From contig NZ_JASJOE010000010.1 of assembly GCF_030163755.1 (NCBI RefSeq), positions 17,717 to 81,716 on the forward strand: DNA of 64,000 nt, in the 5' to 3' direction. The notes below the pieces were generated by a model that ran no database searches, was not told where the DNA came from, and saw only the letters and a list, made by a program, of their open reading frames with translations. The stretch comes from Roseicyclus amphidinii. GTDB lineage: Bacteria > Pseudomonadota > Alphaproteobacteria > Rhodobacterales > Rhodobacteraceae. The position numbers were made by a program, and so were the translations under genes. The first letter of the stretch is position 1; each line of letters starts with the position of its first letter. Positions 57,950 to 64,000 of this stretch are shown one piece after another.

Positions 57950-60870
57950 CCCAAAGCTTCGTCGCAGCGCCCGCAGACGCCTGCGTGCGCGTGGCTCCCC
58001 ACGTCGGGAAGGATCTTCCAGCAACGCTGGCATTTCTCGCCATCGGCCTTGTGGAAGACGACATAACGAGCCATCATATCACCGTCGATTTTCTCCGCAC
58101 CTTCAGGGCGTCCACGTTTGATAGTGATGTCGGACGTAATGCAGATGTCGGCAAAGCTATCGCCGCCCAGATCGAAGAAGTCGACTTCTTCCAACATGGC
58201 TGCATCCCCTGCGAAGTAGACGATAGGTGCAGCTTCGAGACTGGAGCCGATTTTCTTCTCGTTCCGAACCAGTTCAAGCGCAGCAGTGACGTCTTTGCGC
58301 ACCAATCGGATGTATCCCCATTTCGCCGCCAGCGCCTCGTCGCGCCAGCTGGCCGGCGTTTCCGGGAAATCCTGCAGATGGACGCTCGACGCCTCGCCCG
58401 GATGCCGTTCCAGCCAGACCTCTTCCATGGTGAAGACCAGAACCGGCGCAAGCCAGATGGTCAGTCGGTCAAACAGCATCTCCAGCACGGTGCGCGTAGC
58501 GCGGCGGCGGGGCGTGTCGCCGTCGCAGTAAAGCGCATCCTTGCGGATGTCGAAGTAGAAGGCCGACAGGTCCGTGGTGGCGAAGTTGAACAGCGCCTGG
58601 AACACCCCCTGGAAATCGTAGGCGGCGTAGCCCTTGCGCACGACCTCGTCCAGTTCCGACAGCCGGTGCAGCACCCAGCGTTCCAGCTCGGGCATGTCGG
58701 CCGGATCGATCCGGTCGGCCGCCGTGACGTCCGCGAGTGACCCCAGCATGAAGCGCATCGTGTTGCGCAACCGGCGGTAGCTGTCGGCCACGCCCTTCAG
58801 GATCTCGGGCCCGATGCGCAGGTCGACGGTGTAATCCGCCTGCGCCACCCAGAGCCGCAGGATATCGGCGCCGTATTGGTCGATGACCTCTTGCGGGGCG
58901 ACGGTGTTGCCGATGGACTTGGACATCTTCATGCCCTTCTCGTCCAGCGTGAAGCCGTGGGTCAGAACCCCGCGATAGGGCGCGCGCCCGATGGTGCCGC
59001 AGGCCTGCAGCATCGAGGAATGGAACCACCCGCGGTGCTGGTCGGTGCCTTCGAGATACAGGTCGGCGATGCCGTCCTCGGACCCGTCCTCGCGGTCGCG
59101 CAGGACGAAGGCGTGGGTGGACCCAGAGTCGAACCACACGTCGAGAATGTCGAACACCTGTTCCCATTCCTCGGGGTCGTACTCGTTCCCGAGGAAGCGG
59201 GCCTTCGCGCCCGGTTTGTACCAGGCATCCGCGCCCTCGGCCTCGAAGGCCTCGAGGATGCGGGCGTTGACGGCGGGGTCGCGCAGCAGGAAATCGGGGT
59301 CGGTCGGTGCCGCGCCCTTTTTGACGAAGCAGGTCAGCGGCACGCCCCAGGCGCGTTGACGCGAGAGCACCCAGTCGGGCCGCGTTTCCATCATCGAGCG
59401 GAGTCGATTGCGCCCAGATTCCGGAGAGAATTTTACCAGCTTGTCGTCATTGATGCAGGTAAGGGCACGTTCCCGGATAGTCTTGCCATAGGTGTCGTCA
59501 CCGCCGATCTCGCGGTCGATGGCCGCGAACCATTGCGGGCGGTTCAGGCGGATGACGGGGGCCTTGGAGCGCCAGCTGTGCGCGTCAGAGATCGTGATGC
59601 GGCGGCGCGCCAGAAGCTTGCCGGTCTCGATCAGCTTGTCGATGACGACCTTGTTGGCGTTGCCGGGCTTGCCGTTCTCCTTGATGATCCGCTCGCCGCC
59701 GAAGAAAGGCAGGTCGGCGCGGTAGCTCGAGTCGTCGAGGATGTTGTACGTCATCTCGAGCCCGTGCCTGCGCCCGATCTCGAAGTCGTCGTCACCGTGG
59801 CTGGGCGCGGTGTGGACAAAGCCCGTGCCCGCGTCGTCGGTGACGTGATCCCCCGCGAAGAGGGGCACGTCGTAATCCCATTCGCCCTGCGCCCCCTCGG
59901 CCCCGCGCAGCGGGTGGGCGCAGGTCAGCGCGGCCAGTTCGTCGGCGGTCACGTCGCGCAGGCGACGATACATCGACGGCTCCAGCCGCATCGCGCCAAG
60001 CGCCTCTTCGGCCAGCTTGTCGGCCAGAAGGTAGCGGTCGCCGATCCGCGCCCAGCATTCCGCGGGGCGGCCGGTGATCTCGTAGATGCCGTAGGAGATG
60101 TCGGGGCCGAAGCAGATGGCGCGGTTCTGCGGCAGGGTCCAGGGGGTTGTGGTCCAGATGATGACGTCATGATCCTTCAACGGTCCATCGGACGTGACCC
60201 TGAACGGCACCCAGACCGCATCCGTCTGGCGGTCGTGATACTCCACCTCCGCCTCGGCCAGCGCCGTTTTCTCGACCGGCGACCACATCACGGGCTTGGA
60301 GCCTTGATAGAGCGAGCCGTTCATCAGGAATTTCTGGAATTCCTCGGCGATCACGCGTTCGGCGTGGAAATCCATCGTGAGATACGGCTTGTCCCACGTG
60401 CCGGTGATGCCCAGCCGCTTGAACTCCTCGCGCTGGACGTCGATCCAGCCCTCGGCGAAGCGGCGGCATTCCTGCCGGAAATCGACGACGTCGATCTTGT
60501 CCTTGTCCTGCCCCTTGGCGCGGTAGGCTTCCTCGATCTTCCACTCGATCGGCAGGCCGTGGCAGTCCCAGCCGGGGATATAGCGCGCATCGCGGCCCGA
60601 CATCTGCTGCGAGCGCACGACCATGTCCTTCAGGATCTTGTTCAGCGCGTGGCCGATATGCAGGTTGCCGTTCGCATAGGGGGGGCCGTCATGCAGCGTG
60701 AAGGGCGGGCGGCCCGCGGCCTTCTCGCGCAACCGGTCATAGACGCCGATCTTTTCCCAGCGGGCCAGCCAGTCGGGCTCGCGCTTGGGCAGGCCCGCGC
60801 GCATCGGGAACTCGGTCTTGGGAAGGTTCAGCGTGTCTTTATAGTCCACGTCGGGAGTGTCGGCGCACAT
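57946..60870 (-). CDS. ileS: Isoleucyl-tRNA synthetase
   Basis: A class Ia synthetase of 974 residues charging tRNA-Ile. HIGH is at 71-74 in [11 protein letters not shown] and KMSKS is near 646 in [12 protein letters not shown]. The editing domain occupies roughly 200-400, and the C-terminal zinc ribbon has CQRCW and CGRCD. The N-terminal [19 protein letters not shown] is the bacterial type. GAGGAG precedes the ATG. The final stop shares the palindrome TTAA with the convergent aconitase X stop, leaving no intergenic base. Confidence 0.98.
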   Translation of the reverse strand: MCADTPDVDYKDTLNLPKTEFPMRAGLPKREPDWLARWEKIGVYDRLREKAAGRPPFTLHDGPPYANGNLHIGHALNKILKDMVVRSQQMSGRDARYIPGWDCHGLPIEWKIEEAYRAKGQDKDKIDVVDFRQECRRFAEGWIDVQREEFKRLGITGTWDKPYLTMDFHAERVIAEEFQKFLMNGSLYQGSKPVMWSPVEKTALAEAEVEYHDRQTDAVWVPFRVTSDGPLKDHDVIIWTTTPWTLPQNRAICFGPDISYGIYEITGRPAECWARIGDRYLLADKLAEEALGAMRLEPSMYRRLRDVTADELAALTCAHPLRGAEGAQGEWDYDVPLFAGDHVTDDAGTGFVHTAPSHGDDDFEIGRRHGLEMTYNILDDSSYRADLPFFGGERIIKENGKPGNANKVVIDKLIETGKLLARRRITISDAHSWRSKAPVIRLNRPQWFAAIDREIGGDDTYGKTIRERALTCINDDKLVKFSPESGRNRLRSMMETRPDWVLSRQRAWGVPLTCFVKKGAAPTDPDFLLRDPAVNARILEAFEAEGADAWYKPGAKARFLGNEYDPEEWEQVFDILDVWFDSGSTHAFVLRDREDGSEDGIADLYLEGTDQHRGWFHSSMLQACGTIGRAPYRGVLTHGFTLDEKGMKMSKSIGNTVAPQEVIDQYGADILRLWVAQADYTVDLRIGPEILKGVADSYRRLRNTMRFMLGSLADVTAADRIDPADMPELERWVLHRLSELDEVVRKGYAAYDFQGVFQALFNFATTDLSAFYFDIRKDALYCDGDTPRRRATRTVLEMLFDRLTIWLAPVLVFTMEEVWLERHPGEASSVHLQDFPETPASWRDEALAAKWGYIRLVRKDVTAALELVRNEKKIGSSLEAAPIVYFAGDAAMLEEVDFFDLGGDSFADICITSDITIKRGRPEGAEKIDGDMMARYVVFHKADGEKCQRCWKILPDVGSHAHAGVCGRCDEALG

Positions 60871-61016
60871 GTCGGGCGCTCCTCATCTGTCGGGTCGTGT
60901 CGGGGAATACGAGCGGCGATGCGATATCTCAAGCACCTTGTCCCGGCGGCTCAGTGTCTCAGAGCGCCGGGCCGGTAATTCGAATGACGATGGCGAAACG
61001 ATGCGTCATGCCCCGC

Positions 61017-61045
61017 GGTATAGGCCGCGCGGAAAGGGCCGTAAA
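61017..61045 (-). promoter_or_regulatory. Candidate ileS promoter
   Basis: On the minus strand TTTACG (61045-61040) and TATACC (61022-61017) are 17 bases apart, directly beyond the stop of the upstream metal-transporter gene. It would give a leader of about 140 bases before the ileS start. I see no T-box-like element in that leader. Confidence 0.4.
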
Positions 61046-61047
61046 GC

Positions 61048-61761
61048 TCAATGCGCGAAGAGCGTTCCGACCCCGTAGGCAACCGCCGCCGCCAACCCGC
61101 CGATCAGCAGCGTTTCCAGTCCCGAGCGCCACCACGCGGCCTCGGACCAGAGGCTTTTCGCAGCGCCGATGCCGAAGAACACGGCGAAGGTCATCCCGGC
61201 GGCGAGGTGAAAGGCATCGGGCAGCCCGAGGACGAAGGGGACAAGCGGAACCGACCCCGCCACGAGGAAGGCCCCGAAGGTGGCAAGGGCGGCGCGCATC
61301 GGGTGCGGCTCGACCGGGGCGAGGCCGTATTCGTCGGTCAGCATAAGCGCCACCGCCGCCTCTCGGTCGGCAGCGATCTGGTCGGTCGCGGCTTCGAGCA
61401 CGTCACCCTTCAGGCCCTTGAGCCGCAGGATTTCCCGGATCTCGCGGCGTTCGCCCTCGGGGTCGTCGGCAAGGTGCCGCCGCTCCACGCGGGCCAGCCT
61501 GCGCGTGTCGTCACGCTCGGCCTTGGTGCCGGAATAGTTGCCGGCGGCCATGGAAAACCCGTCGGCCAGCAGGTTGGCGATGCCCAGCGCAAGGATCACG
61601 CCGGTCGACAGGCCAGCGCCCGCCACCCCCGCCACGATGGCGAAGGTCGTCACGGCACCGTCGATGCCGCCGTAGATCATGTCGCGCAGATAGCCGCGGC
61701 CCGAGGGCGCGCCGATCCGCCGCTCGACCTCTGCCTGGCTGTGACCGTGTTCGCTTGGCAT
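61048..61761 (-). CDS. VIT1/CCC1 family iron/manganese transporter
   Basis: A 237-residue membrane protein of the vacuolar iron transporter family. Helix 1 carries the signature RDMIYGGIDGAVTTFAIVAG and helix 2 GIANLLADGFSMAAGNYSGTK, with the metal-translocating acidic and methionine residues. A cytoplasmic acidic/basic region (ERREIREILRLKG, VLEAATDQIAADREA) is where metal-binding glutamates lie in plant relatives. Three C-terminal helices follow. It stands on the minus strand upstream of ileS with no iron box that I can recognise. Whether it exports or sequesters the metal is open. Confidence 0.88.
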   Translation of the reverse strand: MPSEHGHSQAEVERRIGAPSGRGYLRDMIYGGIDGAVTTFAIVAGVAGAGLSTGVILALGIANLLADGFSMAAGNYSGTKAERDDTRRLARVERRHLADDPEGERREIREILRLKGLKGDVLEAATDQIAADREAAVALMLTDEYGLAPVEPHPMRAALATFGAFLVAGSVPLVPFVLGLPDAFHLAAGMTFAVFFGIGAAKSLWSEAAWWRSGLETLLIGGLAAAVAYGVGTLFAH

Positions 61762-61806
61762 GGCCCAAGGCTATGCCGGTCCTTGCGCGCGCCGCCTTGC
61801 GCTGGA

Positions 61807-62763
61807 TCAACCCGCGGGCGGGGCGGGCGTTCCCACACGCGCCGCCGCCCGGCTGACGGCGCGTTCGCGGAACACGATGTAAAGCCCCGCGGCGATGGTC
61901 ACGCCGATGCCCATGAGCGCAAGGCCGTTGGGAAACTCCGAGAAGATCAGCAAGCCCACCAGCGTCGCCATGGGGATTTCGAGGTATTGCATCGGGGCCA
62001 GCGTCGCCGAAGGCGCGAAGCGGAGCGACCATGTCATCAGGAGATGCCCCAGCGACCCCGTCACCCCGAGTGCCACGAGCAACAGAACGGCGGTGCTGTC
62101 TGTCGGTGCCGTCCAACCCGTAAGCGGCGGCTCGCCCCCGATGGCGGGCAGCAGAAGCAGCGGCACGAGGATCGGCAGGCCGATCAGGCCGGTCAGCCCT
62201 TGCAGGGCGATCGGGTCGATCTCCTTGGCGACCTGCCGGGTGACCAGCATGAAGAAGGCGAAGATCACCGCCACCCCGAGGGGCAACAGCGCGGGCCAGC
62301 CCACGGCGGCAAAGCTCGGCTGCATCACCATCAGCGTGCCCACGAAGCCCACGACACAGGCGCCAAGGCGGCGCGGCCCGACTTCCTCGTCGAGGACGAA
62401 CTTGCCCAGCAGCAGCATGATGAAGGGCATCACGAAGGCGATGGCCACCGCATCGGCCAGCGGCAGGTAGCGCAGCGCGGTGAACATCATGCCGATGCCG
62501 CAGATCTGAAGGAGCGTCCGGATCGTGGCGAGCCGCACCACGCGCCCCGAGGGAAAGATCGCCGCCCCCCGCGCCAGTGCGAAGGGCAGAAGCAGCCCAG
62601 CCTGCGCGATGAAGCGCACGAGGATCAGCTGGAGCAGCGGAAACGCCTCGCCCAGCAGCTTGGCCAGCGCGTCGGAGAAGGGGATAAGCACGCAGAAGCC
62701 CAGCATCAGGACAATGCCGAGAAGCGGGCGGTCGGCGTGAGGTTGGGCGACGGCGGCGGTCAT
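61807..62763 (-). CDS. EamA/DMT superfamily transporter
   Basis: A 318-residue inner-membrane protein with ten predicted helices forming two EamA repeats. The first repeat starts LLGIVLMLGFCVLIPFSDAL and includes LRYLPLADAVAIAFVMPFIM; the second includes SLRFAPSATLAPMQYLEIPM. The DMT family exports amino acids, nucleotides or other metabolites, and this subgroup (S-adenosylmethionine-uptake-like or RhaT-like) cannot be pinned by sequence alone. The ATG at 62763 is used; the longer frame enters the ChaC gene. It lies 31 bases behind ChaC on the same strand. Confidence 0.9.
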   Translation of the reverse strand: MTAAVAQPHADRPLLGIVLMLGFCVLIPFSDALAKLLGEAFPLLQLILVRFIAQAGLLLPFALARGAAIFPSGRVVRLATIRTLLQICGIGMMFTALRYLPLADAVAIAFVMPFIMLLLGKFVLDEEVGPRRLGACVVGFVGTLMVMQPSFAAVGWPALLPLGVAVIFAFFMLVTRQVAKEIDPIALQGLTGLIGLPILVPLLLLPAIGGEPPLTGWTAPTDSTAVLLLVALGVTGSLGHLLMTWSLRFAPSATLAPMQYLEIPMATLVGLLIFSEFPNGLALMGIGVTIAAGLYIVFRERAVSRAAARVGTPAPPAG

Positions 62764-62794
62764 GCCCCCGTTCTGCCCCTCCCCGCGCCGAATG

Positions 62795-63520
62795 TCACGG
62801 GCTGCCCGCGCGCAGCGCGCGGACCTCGGCCAGCAGCGCCGAGGCGTCGGCATCCTCGATCCCCATCTCGGCCAGGTGGGCCACCGTGCTGGCAAGGTAG
62901 TCGTAGCTGGTGCCAAGGAACCCCTCGCCCGTCGCGGCATAGCGCACCTGCTCGGCGCGGGTGATGTCGGCCCGCATCAGCGGATCGTCATGATCGGCGA
63001 CAAAGGTCAGCGCCCGTGCCGCCGCGCCGTCGATCACCACGGGCACCCTGCGCGCATGGTAGCCCGGCCCGATCATCTCGCGCCGGAACAGGATCTCGGT
63101 CTCGCGGTCCACGGTCTCGGCCGGGATGCGGAACACCAGCCCGTCGCAGCCCGCGCCTTCGTCCAGCGCCGCCATCAGGCCCGGAGTCTCCTGCGTGCCG
63201 CGCCCACCGTAGACATCGACAAGGATGAACCGTCGCGCGTGGTGCGGGGCGCGCGCGCGGCGCACCTCGGTGAACTCCAGCGCCGGATCCCACAGGAGCG
63301 AGCCATAGGCGAAGACCAGAAGGTCGCCGTCGTGACCGGCCAACGCTTCGGCGCGCAGGGCCTCGCGGGTGGCGTCCGGGTGGTAGGGAAAGCGATCCTC
63401 GATCCCGCGCTCGGCCATGATCGCGCGCACCTTGTCGACGGTGATGTCGCGGAAAAAGGACTCCGCCGCAGGCCTGATCTTGCCGCGCAGGCCGGGGTGA
63501 TGGCGAAACGGGTCGCTCAC
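62795..63520 (-). CDS. chaC: ChaC family gamma-glutamylcyclotransferase
   Basis: A 241-residue enzyme of the ChaC/GCG branch that cleaves glutathione to 5-oxoproline and Cys-Gly. The substrate-binding loop LLVFAYGSLLWDPALEF (YGSLxW) is near residue 70, with the C-terminal stretch GFLGTSYDYLASTVAHLAEM. The catalytic glutamate should lie in the middle (DEGAGCDGLVF region), which I cannot assign exactly. The start overlaps the stop of the YcjF-like gene by four bases. With gshB it suggests glutathione turnover. Confidence 0.9.
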   Translation of the reverse strand: MSDPFRHHPGLRGKIRPAAESFFRDITVDKVRAIMAERGIEDRFPYHPDATREALRAEALAGHDGDLLVFAYGSLLWDPALEFTEVRRARAPHHARRFILVDVYGGRGTQETPGLMAALDEGAGCDGLVFRIPAETVDRETEILFRREMIGPGYHARRVPVVIDGAAARALTFVADHDDPLMRADITRAEQVRYAATGEGFLGTSYDYLASTVAHLAEMGIEDADASALLAEVRALRAGSP

Positions 63521-64000
63521 ATCGCCCCCCCGAACAGGCCCGTCAGCGCCCGGCGCACCAGCGCGGTGACCCCCGGCTTGCGCCCCGCGCCGAAGGGCAG
63601 GGGGCGGCAGACCTCCATCGCGGCCACGCCGACGCGCGCCGTCAACGCGCCGTTCACCACGCCCTCGCCGAAGCGGCGGCTGACCTTGGACAGGACCGAG
63701 CCGCCGGCCACCGACCCGATCAGGTCATCCCCGATGGCGACCGCCCCCGTCGCCACCAGATGCGTCAGCACCGCCCGTGTCAGCCGCCACGCCCCCAGCG
63801 CGCCGGACCGCCCGCCATAGATCTCGGCGATGCGCCGGATCATGCGGATATTCGCCGTCAGCGCCGCCACCACGTCGGCCAGCGCAAGCGGCACCAGCGC
63901 GGTGGCCGTCGCCACCTGCCGGGCCGCGGCCTCCACCTCGATCCGGGCGGCGGCGTCGAGCGGGGCCATCAGTTCGGCCTCGGCCAGCGCCACGAGGTCC
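63517..64000 (-). CDS. YcjF/TIGR01620 family membrane protein (5' part beyond window)
   Basis: The C-terminal 160 or so codons of a DUF697 (YcjF-like) protein; the frame is still open at base 64000, so the N-terminus and its usual membrane helices lie outside. The visible part reads ELMAPLDAAARIEVEAAARQ, then ATALVPLALADVVAALTANI and IRRIAEIYGGRSGALGAWRL, the family core, and ends in a basic tail. YcjF usually pairs with the YcjX GTPase, expected just upstream outside the window. It overlaps ChaC by ATGA. Function unknown. Confidence 0.82.
   Translation of the reverse strand, partial: DLVALAEAELMAPLDAAARIEVEAAARQVATATALVPLALADVVAALTANIRMIRRIAEIYGGRSGALGAWRLTRAVLTHLVATGAVAIGDDLIGSVAGGSVLSKVSRRFGEGVVNGALTARVGVAAMEVCRPLPFGAGRKPGVTALVRRALTGLFGGAM

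Noticed and set aside
58876..60978. 700-codon plus-strand frame over ileS
   Set aside because: Antisense to an intact synthetase with HIGH and KMSKS.
1..64000. CRISPR array, prophage, transposon or tRNA/rRNA genes
   Set aside because: I looked for regular direct repeats, transposase or integrase motifs, and tRNA-like cloverleaf ends and saw none; a tRNAscan or Rfam run could still find something I missed.

Overview
The window reads as chromosomal backbone of a high-GC alphaproteobacterium of the Rhodobacteraceae (Rhodobacter/Roseobacter group). The pointers are: an RpoHII-type sigma factor; an F0 ATP synthase operon with split b and b' subunits and no F1 genes; an ethylmalonyl-CoA mutase; an HvrA/Spb-like H-NS protein; the gene run LppC-like lipoprotein / rsmI / yraN / gshB; a TIGR02186 partner beside a TSUP permease; and an ODC leader of the alphaproteobacterial speF type. 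I see no rRNA, tRNA, CRISPR array, transposase, integrase or prophage gene. Nearly all space is coding, with many 1-4 base start/stop overlaps.

Layout. 1-5.8 kb: 3' truncated glnD, then a penicillin-binding protein activator lipoprotein diverging from rsmI-yraN-gshB. 6-8.3 kb: comM and a glutathione S-transferase on the minus strand. 8.4-15.5 kb: a plus-strand run rpoHII, an unannotated-looking 50-codon small ORF, chaN-like, coaBC, dut, membrane-anchored moeB, an M3 peptidase and a DUF1905 gene. An ArsR repressor with its own operator converges on it. 16-18.8 kb: atpI-B-E-F'-F, with RNA hairpins on both sides of atpE and a rho-independent terminator. 18.9-21.9 kb: a tightly overlapping minus-strand set (membrane protein, thioesterase, SDR, unknown, P1 peptidase). 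22-26.8 kb: a peptide-type ABC transporter without a binding protein, fused to an aldehyde dehydrogenase operon.

26.9-30.7 kb: methyltransferase, ecm, H-NS-like protein and deoD. 30.8-36.3 kb: a BmpA-type nucleoside ABC transporter in one operon with a second purine nucleoside phosphorylase, so uptake and phosphorolysis are linked. 36.5-40 kb: nfu-tsaB-rimI behind a promoter carrying an Irr-like iron box, a universal stress protein, a branched-chain aminotransferase and a small gene with a strong promoter. 40-43.3 kb: VOC enzyme, FAD dehydrogenase and DUF1989 protein. 43.3-46.5 kb: structured leader plus ornithine decarboxylase, then a TSUP permease with its TIGR02186 partner. 46.5-64 kb: SDR / RecD-like helicase, lactate dehydrogenase, two aminotransferases, DUF305, ygfZ, ogt / DUF3253 / yghU, aconitase X, ileS, a VIT-type metal transporter, an EamA exporter, ChaC and the 3' part of a YcjF-like gene.

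The least explained signal is a family of perfect 18-30 bp palindromes. They sit in tandem groups of two or three at gene ends (5.9, 25.0, 30.8 and 54.5 kb). Units differ from each other by paired, self-compensating changes, so dyad symmetry rather than sequence seems to be conserved. The second signal is a high-GC3 small membrane ORF overlapping the end of rpoHII, with a consensus Shine-Dalgarno placed for an ATT start. Other points worth checking are an Irr-like box at nfu, a Shine-Dalgarno-occluding hairpin before gshB and a non-canonical essential-helix sequence in AtpB.
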